Source of the DNA: Diploscapter coronatus
Lineage: Eukaryota; Nematoda; Chromadorea; Rhabditida; Rhabditidae
Reading direction: 5' to 3'
DNA: 64,000 bases
NCBI GenBank assembly: GCA_964036155.1
Contig: OZ038423.1
Location: forward strand, 36,533,249 to 36,597,248
Positions 1 through 10,355 of the stretch are shown here, piece by piece. The notes beneath the pieces were generated by a model. The model was not told the origin of the DNA and made no database searches. It saw only the letters and a list, made by a program, of their open reading frames with translations. Each line of letters opens with the position of its first letter. Positions within the stretch are counted from its first letter, which is position 1. The position numbers and the translations under genes were made by a program.

Positions 1-235
1 CGATCGTCCTCCCTAGGTCTGCACCGAATTGTCGTAAGTTTAGAATGCTGATGAAGCTCCCTGATGAACCGCTAGATAAAACTTCTTTTTCAAGTAACAA
101 CTTCTAATTTTGAAGGCAGTAACATAAATAAGTTACATAAAAATCAAATAACGAAAATAATAAAACGTAGAGTTCTTTTGACGAAGCTCGTGAAATATTA
201 CACTTGAATATGACGTCATTTAGCTATCGTATGCA

Positions 236-1188
236 TTACTTATTTTCGGAACTTAGAAATTCTTCCAGAATCACTTCTTCTTGTCTCTCTCGAGCTGTAT
301 CGCCAGCTCGACTTAGGTTTGCTAAAAATTAAGATAAAAAATGAGCATGTTTTATGTTCTTACTGATTAAACTCGCAGATGAAACGGGCTCAATTTGAAC
401 GATAGTTGATGCGATTTTTACTTGTTGCCGAATTAGTTCAACCTCGTCCTCGGTTTGAACGATTTTATCTAAAGCCTCCAAATGGGTCAAGGCTTGTTCT
501 GTCTGTTGGCAGAATCGGACTAATTTATCGACCTAAAATAAAATCTAGATGTTTTTCTATTCAACAATCACATCAAACCTGTTTATTGATATCACGAATA
601 GTCTTGTCGAATTCGGAGGTGTCTCGTAGAAAGTTGTCGATTTCCAATACAGCATCGGCACGCTCTTTGCACATCTAGAAAAATTCATTAAATAATCCGA
701 TTGATAAAAAAATGAACCTGTTGAGATCGACCCATTCTCGTGCTGCACAAGTTAGCCAATCTAGCTGATTCTTCAGAAGCTTGTCGCATTTCCTGTAGAG
801 TCGTTTGATATCTCAAAATTAAATGATTTTTGTTTCAAATTTTGCTTTCTAACTTACTTGAGCAACAATTCACTTCCAGCATTGGTATTGACGATTTCAT
901 TTATCGTTGCGTCGATGGACTTTTGGTTATTATTCGGAGCTATAAAAGAAGACGGAGAAGGTAAAATCTTCTCGATTCTGAAATGCTCCATAGAAAGACT
1001 GATGCAAAATAATAGTTTATCGATTCAATCTAAAGGCACTTGATTTATGGTAATCATATGCACGGCATATGCACAGCCCTGCAGAATAGTGGGTTAGGAA
1101 TGTTGTTTTACTTTTTTAATCAAAATTTTTACCCTGCACTCAACTCCGTCTGAACACTCGCCAAAGTCTCTCGAAAGACGTTTAGCAT
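236..1188 (-). CDS. dsbn-1: Dysbindin (BLOC-1 subunit), dsbn-1/DTNBP1-like
   Basis: About 200 residues in roughly six small exons. The protein begins [20 protein letters not shown], which aligns with the dysbindin start as I know it (MLETLRE..SVQQDFTSGLK). It continues through an [19 protein letters not shown] segment that parallels dysbindin AGLELLSRYEDTW, then a long coiled coil ([15 protein letters not shown]) and a short charged tail ending SSENK. The start was chosen because ATG 1186-1188 lies just after ATTCAG, a likely trans-splice acceptor. Exon 1 splices in frame (GG|GT to CATCAG|T) into the exon holding an internal ATG at 989-991. Dysbindin is a subunit of BLOC-1, which acts in endosome-to-lysosome-related organelle traffic and synaptic vesicle function. 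It lies 251 nt downstream of the MEKK stop on the same strand, so an operon with SL2 splicing is plausible. Confidence 0.72.
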
Positions 1189-1439
1189 TTTATCTGAATT
1201 CAATTACTTTTGATATTAAGAAGGAAACATAGTTGAAAATACTTAACGGTATTGAACCATTTGATGAATTATAAAATTCTCAAAGATAAAAGAAAAATCT
1301 TTATAAAAAAAAATAAGTGAGCAATGCAGATTGACTCGTAATATCATATCACAGACTCGAATTTTGATAAGAAAAAGAATAAAGCAAATGCACAGGTTTC
1401 TAGATATCTATAAAGAAAGGCAAAAATATGATAAGATGG

Positions 1440-3215
1440 TTAGATTCTAGCTTCATTAGCAGCTTCTAACTCTTCTTCGATATCTTCAATGCCTCTTCGA
1501 TTAATGGCTGAAGCAAATCTATCGAGAATATCTGGAGCGTACATTCGTTTCTCGTGGATTTCCAGTAACCATCCAGCGACTTCGACAAATCTCGAATAAA
1601 TATCAGGGTTCTAAATTATTCAACAATGGGAATCCTGTATTTACGATCTCAACCTCGATTATTGGCTTGCACTTTTCGAACGGTGGAATACTCCAGGGCA
1701 ACTTCCCGTTCATCATTTCGAGTAGAACCACTCCAACACTCCACACGTCGGCCAAGCGTCCTAGAAGCTTTCATTTTGGCAAAGACAGAACAGATCCTGC
1801 ACTTACCAGGCTTGGTAATTCCCCGCAGAACTTCAGGCGCAGAATATGGAATTGAGCCTTTGAATTGTTGTGAAGGAGCAGTTCCCATGCAGCACGAGCC
1901 GAAATCCGACAACTTTACGTTTCCACGCCCATCCCTAAAGAGTTCTATTTGAAATGAGAAAGTCATGAAATTCCGTACATCAAGATATTCGCTGATTTGA
2001 TGTCACCATGATAGATGGCGAAACCGGTCATGCTTGAGTGCAGATAGGTGACTGCTAGGAGAATCTGAATTTGAAGATCGTGGAGATTCATTCAGGCACG
2101 CAAATACCTGTTCTAGGAATTTTCCAACCGTAAACGGCTCAAGTCCATGATAGTTCTTGTTCTTTTGGATGCTATCTTCATACGTGATATCAATAAACTC
2201 TCTCAACGTTCCTCCAGGCATGTATTCCATGATGATTTGGATGCGATTGGAATCATCCAGGTAATTCAGTGCAAAGTACTGCACGATATTGCTATGATTG
2301 AGCTTTTCTGGAACCCAACATTTTATCGGGATTGGAACGATAATATTCGTACTCAGCAATTCCATATCGTATTCGTTCGTCTCCTTATCGTTCTTGACGA
2401 CTTCCTTCACAGCAACATGCCATCCATCGGGCGTGTGTTTCAACAGCACATCCCCATTTATTCCAGTTCCCAATGTTCTGGAGAATAAATCAACTTGAAA
2501 TCAAGATCACTCAAATATTCATGCCTAATGACCGGCCACTGCTCTGCGTCCGTCCAGGCATACTCGTCTATAGGGTTTTCCTCGTCCTGCACCGTCGAAT
2601 AGCTGCGGTTCGTCGATTTTCGACTGCCACCACATTTCATACATGTTAAAGGAACCTAATAATACAATTTTACAACTGCCACGGTACCGCTGAGCCTACT
2701 TCAACGACGCTCCCACTTTTCCCGCTTGTAGTCGACAACTTTTTTTTCTCATGAATTAATAATATCAGTCTGCTAGATTTTTCAGATTCTACTCGCTGAA
2801 ATCCAGCATGTTTTCTAAGATTTGATTCTCGTTCACCTTTATTTCCTCATCCAGACCCTTCTGGTCACGAATCGGCCAGGATAACTCGCTTTCTTTCGTA
2901 TGTGGAGAGTAGATGATCATCATCTTCGTCGGCCATCTCTCTCTTATATATCGCTTCACGTCGTCGTATTTCAGAGGCAGAAAATAGGTCTTTCTCGAGA
3001 TATCAGCGCCATAGACAAATCTAGAAATATATTTTAATGAAGGTGACGATTCACAAATAATACTTGACAGTGATTGTCGGGCGTTTGACGCTATCTTTCG
3101 AAGCTTTCATGAGATCGCTCATAATCTGCTGCCTGCTCTCCTTCTTTGGAATCAGAGTCGAGTCATCGACTCCGTCTCCGTTCTTCATATTCGAATTATC
3201 AGTCGTTGACTTCAT
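1440..3215 (-). CDS. mekk-3: MEKK2/3-type MAP kinase kinase kinase with N-terminal PB1 domain
   Basis: A protein of roughly 465 residues, assembled from about ten exons. Residues about 46-112 form a PB1-like domain (start TITVKFVYG; basic patch; YSPHTKESELSWPI), as in MEKK2/3, which use PB1 to bind MEK5. A kinase domain follows: glycine loop LGTGINGDV, ATP lysine in VAVKEV, HSNIVQY, hinge IIMEYMPGGTL, catalytic loop YHGDIKSANIL, KLSDFG, and SIPYSAPEVL at the P+1 region. The catalytic loop has HGD where HRD is usual, while the aspartate, lysine and asparagine remain. The introns joining the PB1 exons to the kinase exons (41 and 36 nt) keep one open frame, so this is a single gene. One intron, between HEYL and RTLG, would be only 33 nt. 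ATG 3213-3215 follows a TTAG acceptor and an upstream in-frame stop. The symbol is inferred from the domain order. Confidence 0.75.
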
Positions 3216-4139
3216 CTTGGACAATAGCTTCTAAGTCCAGTAAAGTTTAATAAATTGAGCGCTTCATTTAAAGAAAATGAAAAGAGATAATACTTATGTT
3301 TGGTGACGGAAGTATCATAAAATTTCAGATGAAAATTTAACAGAAAGTAAAATTTAAAGCATAATAATTCGTGATCAGCACTCCATATGGTTCAGCGGTT
3401 TCCTACCCTCTTCGCCTCTTATCGATGTAAACCGAGAGCAAAATGGAAAGAAATTGGAAGAAAGGGTGGGTGTCTATTCTCTTATCTGGAGTGGAACCCA
3501 AGTAAAAATTTTACTCCCCATTTTACCCTCCGATAGAATATTTGACTTTCATTTTACCGAGGGGTCAAATTTTTACTTGGGTCCCGCCCCTGGTAGCAAA
3601 CAGCTCTCGTTTGAATTGTCAACGCTACAGTCCAGTGTCTTGGCATGTCCGGTGTCATTATTTTGAAACATTGAATAGAGTTTTTCGTCAAATAAGTTTT
3701 AAAATATTTTTTCGCTGAAATATTCCAAAAAATATTCTCTACAATTTCACCAAAACCGATTTTTGAAAAATCTATCATAACAAGAAAAAACCGATTTTGA
3801 GTCATTTTTAAGAGATTTCGCGGGACAAGGCAGAGGACTGAACATAACAATTCTGAGAAACAAGTTTAGCACATTTACTATCATATACTGCAAAATAAAT
3901 TAACTGGTGTAGTAATATGAAGATAAAAATAAAATTTCAAGTATATGATTACATGCTGACGTATCTAATAGTTTTACTTACCAAATACCTATTTCCTGTC
4001 ATTGCATAATTGTGAAGTCAGTAATTTTACAATTTTCAAAATATCCATCAATTCCAATCCAATACATCATCATCTCGTTTCATTTAGGTCATCTATTATC
4101 TCAGACTTTCTCTCCCCCTCTCATTTGTCTCTAATCAAA
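3216..4139. other. Intergenic, with a short inverted repeat
   Basis: A 924-nt gap between the divergently transcribed MEKK and EB-protein genes, so it should hold both promoters. I see no coding exon. It contains the 22-bp-arm inverted repeat at 3493-3585 listed separately. The last 100 nt before the EB-gene ATG are pyrimidine-rich (CTCCCCCTCTC), as is common upstream of nematode starts. Confidence 0.6.
3493..3585. repeat. Imperfect inverted repeat, MITE-like
   Basis: The left arm (3493-3514, GGAACCCAAGTAAAAATTTTAC) is close to the reverse complement of the right arm (3564-3585). The inner sequence also has complementary TTTTACCCTCCG / TTTTACCGAGG blocks. The whole unit is about 93 nt. This is compatible with a small non-autonomous DNA element; no target-site duplication was established. 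Confidence 0.6.
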
Positions 4140-6532
4140 ATGCGATCTATCAATTTTCTCCAAATTAAAGTACTTGTCGTTTTAATTTTCATAAATGACG
4201 TATTATGCAGCGATAGGTAATGGATTTTATACTGAGTTTTTAATTCAAAGTCTAAAGATGTCCCCCAATTTTTGGCGAATTCGAGTGTCCTACAGGGTAT
4301 ATTTGTAAAGACAATGGCTGTTATGATCCAAATATGATACCATCTACGAATTGTACGAAAGATGTAAGTACTTAATGTTTGAGATTTTTCAGGTAACAGT
4401 TCTTTTTAGATAGGATGTTCGGAAGAAACCGTTTGTGTCGAAGGAAAGTGTTACCCAAAGTCGGCCGTTAAGTGCAATAGGTCATAATGTGTGTTGGGTT
4501 TACAAATTTTACGATGACTTTTAGACATATCATAGTCGCTGAAAACCGAGCTAGGAAAGTGACGACGAATTGTGGTGATAAAGGCAAATGTGTCAATGGA
4601 CAGTGTATTCACGATAGTTAGTTGGGCTAAATTAATTCAAAACGCATACCTTTATCAATTAAGTCGAAATATGTCTTTTCTTTGGAAAATCTAAAGTTAA
4701 ATTTATTACATTTAATTTTGCCACGGAATAACGAGTTTCGAATTAGAATGCATGAATGTTGATTGCGAAGATGGTCATATCTGCCGCGATGGAGAATGTG
4801 CCAATCTTGTCGGCACATTCTGCATCAGTCACGCCGATTGCGGTCCGGCCATGACTTGTCAGCAAAATAAATGTCAACTCAAGTACGAGAGAAATTATTT
4901 ATGAAAATGGCGGAATGAGAAGTTTAGAGAAACCGAGGCTCTATGCAATTGCCAATCGAACGAGATCTGCCAACACGGTCAATGCTATCCGAATGACGAA
5001 TGCGCCTATGTCCACTGCGAGCAAGGCTTCTATTGTATTCACGGACAATGTTCGAATGGTAATTCTTATATAGACGAGCAATTATCGGTAAAAAAACTGT
5101 TTCTACGTACTGTTATCAGTAACGGGTAAGGAATTCTAGCTGCAGAACTGCTCTGCTCAAGCCTCCTTTCTCTTTCTTTCTCTCTCTCTCTCTCTCTCGC
5201 AAGCCTATATATACTGACTCAATAATGATTTTGGGAAATTGAAGATAACATTTTAAAACCTATTCCAATGCTGAATGGAATTATTTTGGGGGACAATGAC
5301 ACAGTGATTTGAGCACTGAAGTAGAAAAAAGCGCACGCTCACGATTTACAAGCCCCTGTATTATACACCGACACCGTCTGTATTAGACACCGGATTTTAG
5401 GGTGAGAGAGTGTAGGCAAAGGGGAAGAATAAGAAAAAAAGCCGGTGTATAATACAGGGGACCTTATCGCTGCTCCATATTCTTGCTCGACTCGCACGAA
5501 CAGAAATAGTATGCGGAAGTGAGAGACGAAAAGAGACATGTTTTTCGTCTCTCACTTCCGCATACTATTTTTCTGCTCGCTTGAATCGAGCCGAAACAGA
5601 CGCGTCCTAAGAATTTTCGACCACATGAAACTGTTTCGAACATATGCTTGTTATCAATAAAAAATTTTTGAGTTCATTAACTCCCTCTCCTTGTTTGTCC
5701 TTGGTACGCATCATCAGCCAAATAAAATAGAAGAAGCCACAATTCTGCGAAAATTCGCATCTTTTTTCTTCTGTATTTTGAATTATTTCGTAAGTTTTGA
5801 CATAGTTTGATATTTCTCTGGTTCTCTAGAGAAACGTTTATGCTCCTTTTCCTCTCGGCCAGCTAGACATTCCCTTGATTTTGCTTGCTTGAAATAGGTC
5901 GCTTTTCCAGTTCAGTGAATAAACTTTGATTTGTGTCGAGTTGACTGAGATTTAAATGTGAACTTGCAAGTATACCAGATTGGTGATTTGGTCGCAAAGA
6001 TAAGCCGAACACAGAAAAGGAACTATTCGTTCAACAATAAGATCTGAAAATGTATTTCAGCCATTGGTCTAGCTTGCGAAGACGGAAGTTGTCATGGAGG
6101 GACAATCTGCGTTAACAATGTCTGTGTTGCGGATCCCTGCCTCAATCGGTATTATTTATTCGCTTTCATCATAAGATGGGGAATTTTCAAAGATGTGCCC
6201 ACGATCAGGACTGTCGGATGGGCGAATGCAGAATTGTAGACGGAATTCCTTGCATCGGGGAATGCAAGGAGCCTTACCTATGTGTCGATGGACGATGCAG
6301 AAGAAATGGTATTTCATAGTCTTCAAAATAATCTTATAAATTTAAGCGAATAACAGATTGTGCAACGAAGGTGTGTCAATTGGGCGAATCTTGTGAAGGC
6401 GGAAACTGCGTTAAAGTTGAAGGTCGCTTCTGCACCTGGGCCCCGAGAGATTGCGGCGAGCATTTCGAATGCAAAGAGAACAAATGCGTCGATCTCATCA
6501 AACAAGTCTTCAATGATAATAATTCTTTGTAA
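4140..6532 (+). CDS. Secreted cysteine-rich protein with EB-like modules
   Basis: Starts at ATG 4140 with a signal peptide (MRSINFLQIKVLVVLIF..VLCS). The following exons, all joined at consistent phases, encode repeated short modules of the form C-x4-6-C-x2-G-x-C (for example CPTGYICKDNGC, CEDGHICRDGEC, CQSNEICQHGQC, CEDGSCHGGTIC, CQLGESCEGGNC). The last exon ends at TAA 6530-6532 after DNNSL. The pattern matches the nematode EB module family, secreted extracellular proteins whose individual function is usually unknown. An intron of about 1 kb (5061-6059) interrupts the series and contains two hairpin elements and a CT microsatellite. The exon with HDS/K near 4617 must use donor GTTAGT to avoid an in-frame TAG. 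There are no membrane segments after the signal peptide. Confidence 0.8.
5171..5198. repeat. (CT)n microsatellite
   Basis: A run of TTTC followed by perfect CT dinucleotides, inside the long intron of the EB-module gene. Confidence 0.9.
5353..5460. repeat. Inverted repeat with perfect 18-bp ends
   Basis: CCCCTGTATTATACACCG at 5353-5370 is the exact reverse complement of 5443-5460. A degenerate extra copy of the arm (GTCTGTATTAGACACCGG) lies just inside the left arm, at about 5375-5392. The unit is about 108 nt and looks like a small inverted-repeat element inserted in the EB-gene intron. Confidence 0.75.
5485..5593. repeat. Long hairpin element, arms about 45-50 bp
   Basis: The stretch 5501-5532 (CAGAAATAGTATGCGGAAGT then GAGAGACGAAAA) is nearly perfectly complementary to 5542-5575, with an 8-9 nt loop. 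The complementarity continues outward with mismatches (GCTCGACTCGC against GCGCTTGAATCGAGC). The element sits directly beside the preceding inverted repeat. A transcript would fold into a stem of about 45 bp. Confidence 0.8.
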
Positions 6533-6831
6533 AAAACCTTTGAAATAAATTTGAAATCCTTTCCCAATAATCTGAAAATTTGAAAATATACATGAAATGT
6601 TCAATATGCATCATACGATTTGTATCGATTGGATGGGCTTATTGAATTTTATCGATTTACAAGAAGAGAAAGCATGACATATATCACAATGGAACAGCAG
6701 AATTGTGATAATGATTTTGATGTAATTGATAAACTAGTCCATTCCAAATCTAAACAATCTAATTTTGTGCATCCGATTCATACGTAATCCATAATTTGGT
6801 ATCTTTATTTTCCAAACCAAGTCATTTCAGA

Positions 6832-9615
6832 ATGAGGAAATTTCACTTATCTTTGTTCCTATTATTGATATGCTACAAATTTGCTGAATCACTCGACTCT
6901 CTACCGTTCTCTAAACCGGAAGTCGCAGAAGACCTTGCATCCACTTACAAGAAGCCAGTGGTTAGTTTCATAAAATTTTCTGGGAACATGAGTAAAATTT
7001 CAGGCAATTGTTGAGAAATTGGAAGTCGATGAGCCTGGAGAGCCGTTAGCAGCTCGAGTCAAATATCGAAGAACAACGTTCAAAAGGAAAGAGCTGGAGG
7101 TTGGGCAAGAGCCAGTTGAGACAAAGCCTGGGAATAGCCTAGGTGAACCACAAAGTCAAAATTCGACCGCGTCTGAGCTGAAGAAGCAGGTGGACACTGG
7201 AAGTCAAAATTCTGAGAGAGATAGTAGTGTCTTGGATGAAGTGGAAGGGAGTTCGTCTGACGAACCTGAATATGTTTTCGAAAAACCCATAGAAGTTATT
7301 GCAGAAGAACAATCGATCACATCATCGAAGAAGGTAAAACATTCATCCAAAAAATCTTTTATGATTTTTGCCTTTGCAGATTAAAATCATCGAAAGCGTG
7401 AAAGAAGAAGCCTCCATTATTCCTGCTAAAATTCACGCTCGGAAAAGTAAGCGACCAAACAAAACTGGGACGCTTGCAGCAGAACCTCTTCTCGGCTCAG
7501 AAGGTCCATCTCTTGACGACTTCATTTATGCTTCTGGACCATCAATAAATGTGTCTGTTGACGAAGTCATCAAGAAGCCTCCGAAGATTGTTCAAGACGA
7601 AAGCTATGATAGTGTATTAGAAAAGAAACCAGCCAGAGTCTCTCAGAGAAAACGGCGCAGAAAGACAAAATTAGAAATTATACTGCTGCCTTTGGAAGGG
7701 ATTGAAGGTCCTTCGTCTGAAGAAATAAAAATCGTCTTTACACCAATTGAAGAAGAAATTCCTGTGACTGAATATCTGAAACAGCCTCCGAAGCTCATCG
7801 ACAATAACCGTTACATTGATGCTACCCGACCAAATCCTGGTGAAGTGAAGGAGAGAAAGACCAAGCACAAAATGGCCAAGGAATTGAAAACCGAAGAACT
7901 CCTCGGAACTGAAGGTCCAAATCTGTCGGAGTTCTACACAACGACGAAAACTTCAGTCCAAGAAAGCCGATTGGAAACAAAGCCGGACTCACACGGAACA
8001 ACTATTTCAAATGTCAGCGAATCAGAGGCTACTACAGTAGCTACAAGCCTGAACGCAATCACGACGCCAACTCGCTACGGACATCGTAAATTGACAACGC
8101 ATCCACCATGGATAAACCCTGATGACTACACTGTGAATCTGTCGAAAGAGGAAAGAGAGAAACACAAGAATGGAATTGATAAATTGAGCGTCACTTGGCC
8201 AGATTTACCAAAGACCACATTATCGATTAGCGTAAAAAATTTGAATATCAGCATACCACTACCTTCAGATGGAACCGAATACTTCAACGCCACGTGTAAA
8301 TACAAGCTCGTGAATTATGAACAAGCTGGAAAGGAAAATTTGATCACAAATAATTCCAAAGATGCGAAGAGTTCTGTGAGCAAAGATTCGAATGATGAAG
8401 AAGAGGACTTTGCTGACTACGACCCGACTTCTGCTAAGGTCAATACGAAGAAGCAGGAAGTTTGGGTGCTCGTTTGTAGCAATGCGACTAATCCAACAGT
8501 GGCATCAGATAAACCTGAGCAAAAGCGAATGACGAAGGCTCCAAAGAGAAATTCAGTTCATGTCGCTGAAAACGCTCCAGAAGTAAACTCTACATCTTCT
8601 CCGACGACGACAGCGATAACACGAAAAGCAAAGCCAAAGAAGACTTGTGAAGCAGGATGGCAATATTTCGATTCGACAGAATCTTGCTACAAGATAAGAA
8701 AATGTACATTTTCAACAAAAAATATCCAAACTTTTAGGTTATGACTGCTGACACGAAGAAGCTAGGTCTGATTTGTCAGAAAGCTGAGAAGTTGTGTTCC
8801 AAGATGAAGGCCCATTTGACGAGTATCGAGAGCGAAGAAGAGAATTACTACGTTTCTTGTAACATTCCCCCAAAAAATAGCGTGGAAAACTTATTTTAGC
8901 ACTAACCAACACAACGACTTCCACAGATGAGAAGAGTCTGCCTTGGCTAGGTTTATATCGGAAAAGTAATCACTTTTCATTATTCTTTCTAGATTTGAAA
9001 TTAAAGATCGCGATGCAAAAGTGTGGTCTTGGCTTGACGGTAAAAAGGCTGGATTCGTGAATTGGCCTCCTAATAAGGATGGAACAAATTCGGCCTTCAA
9101 TTGTATCACAGTGAGTCTTCTAGGTCGATTCATTTCACAAGATCTCAGTTTTCATCAACAACAATTGCTATTGTGATAAGTTCATGAGTTGTTTACTTCA
9201 TGTGGCAAAGAGATCTCGTGGTACCTATGACTTTTTTCTGATTTTTCACCCCCTAAGAGAACGAGCTTGAACTCCTTCGGATGATGATCGGTTTGTTGTT
9301 GTTAGCTGCCAAATCGCTCTTTGGTTCGGAAGAGGGAGTGTAAAATTCTCCCTTATCTTATCCTATCTCAAAATCCTAGTCTTTCGCAATTTTCCACATG
9401 TCTTGAAACTCTCTTGCAAACTCGGTGATCCACTTTGAGGTTGTAAACATTGCAAAGACGATATAGAAGAAAAGCAATTGCTATTTTTATAATTGCAGTT
9501 TTCCACCCAAGATACTCCAGACAAAACTAAAGACGGAAAGGACTCGCTCAAATGGAAGCCGATCACTTGTGTCGCCAGAAAGCATGTTTATGTTTGTAAA
9601 AAACCAGCTACATAG
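6832..9615 (+). CDS. Secreted protein: charged repeat region plus C-type lectin-like domain (two frame breaks)
   Basis: ATG 6832 follows TTTCAGA and opens a signal peptide (MRKFHLSLFLLLICYKFAES). A long polar, Lys/Glu/Ser/Thr-rich region follows, with three spaced copies of a motif like LLGxEGPSLxxF (near 7489, 7690 and 7895). Two NxT/NxS-rich segments and the pair CKYKLVN / VLVCSN lie near 8300-8480. The C terminus (from about 8640) is a C-type lectin-like fold: CEAGWQYFDSTESCYKI, then KAHLTSIES, LPWLGL, KVWSWLDGKKAGFVNW, and a final cysteine pair ITCVARKHVYVCKK. Canonical splicing at 8703 and 8966 shifts the frame by one. Deleting one A from the A4 runs at 8699-8702 and 8962-8965 would repair both junctions. 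The gene may therefore carry assembly indels, or the lectin part may be decayed. Ligand unknown. Confidence 0.65.
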
Positions 9616-9795
9616 TTTCTCGTACAAATATTTATTTTTCATAAATTCCAAATAAAATATACTACGTTTAGATCTCGTCTTTGGCAGATATGGCATAAAG
9701 TTTAGAATAAATAAAGGTTAAGGCAAGAATTGAGGCACTAGCAGTATTCATACGAGATGCATAAAAGATAAGTACATTGATTTTGGGCAATAGAT

Positions 9796-10225
9796 TTACT
9801 TGGCCTTGTTGGCAGTGATTTGGAGGACTCCTCTGTGAGTCAGATGACTGCGCACGGTGGAGGCGTCGACGTCGTCTGGGAGCTTGTAGGAACGGTTGAT
9901 TTCGCGACTCACAGTACCATGCTCACCGTCGCGAGCCTACAAATCAAGAATAATCAATTCTTGAAACTTAACACGATAACAAATTTCACCTCATGCCTGC
10001 AGTGAATGACCAACTCTCGTTCGTGAATTTTCACCTCGATTTCATTGGGAGTGAAGTACTGAGCGTCCAAGGACACTTCGAATTTGTCGCTTGTGTTGGT
10101 GAACTGAAATATGGAAATTTTGTTTTTCCCTTGGATATCTAAGTCGAACTTACTCTAACGACTCCGTCATTGTGCTGCAGGGGCCAGTCCCACTGCGAGT
10201 CACGGGTCAGCTCGACCTTGGACAT
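9796..10225 (-). CDS. hsp-12: Small heat shock protein, Hsp12 class
   Basis: Three exons give a protein of about 108 residues that starts MSKVELTRDSQWDWPLQ and ends ITANKAK. It is essentially an alpha-crystallin domain (FEVSLDAQYFTPNEIEVKIH, ELVIHCRHE, SREINRSYKLPDDVD, GVLQITA) with very short N- and C-terminal extensions. That is the hallmark of nematode Hsp12.x proteins, which form small oligomers and lack the usual IxI tail. Introns fall after VVR (GTAAGT) and after HE. The ATG is the first in the open frame. Which of the several Hsp12 paralogues it matches cannot be decided by eye. Confidence 0.85.
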
Positions 10226-10343
10226 TTTGGAGGGCTTTAGGTAGTCTGAAAGAAGTTCATTATAGGAAGATATTGGAGCGAAAATAAACGAGATTCGTAA
10301 ATTCTAAGAGAGAGAAGGAAGAGTTAACGAATAAGTTTTCGAG

Positions 10344-10355
10344 TTCCAGAATTCT
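10344..10355. promoter_or_regulatory. Possible partial heat-shock element
   Basis: TTCCAGAATTCT, about 120 nt upstream of the Hsp12 start codon, contains TTCnnGAA, two of the three alternating nGAAn units. A preceding TTTTCGAG may be a degenerate unit. Its position suits an HSF-1 site, but the match is short. Confidence 0.3.

Noticed and set aside
989..991. ATG of MEHFRIEK as the dysbindin start
   Set aside because: The upstream exon [19 protein letters not shown] splices to it in frame and supplies the conserved dysbindin N terminus.
2458..2640. Kinase gene starting at MKCGGSR (2640) as separate from the PB1 exons
   Set aside because: A 36-nt GT-AG intron joins the PB1-side exon to this one in frame, and PB1 plus kinase is the known MEKK2/3 layout.
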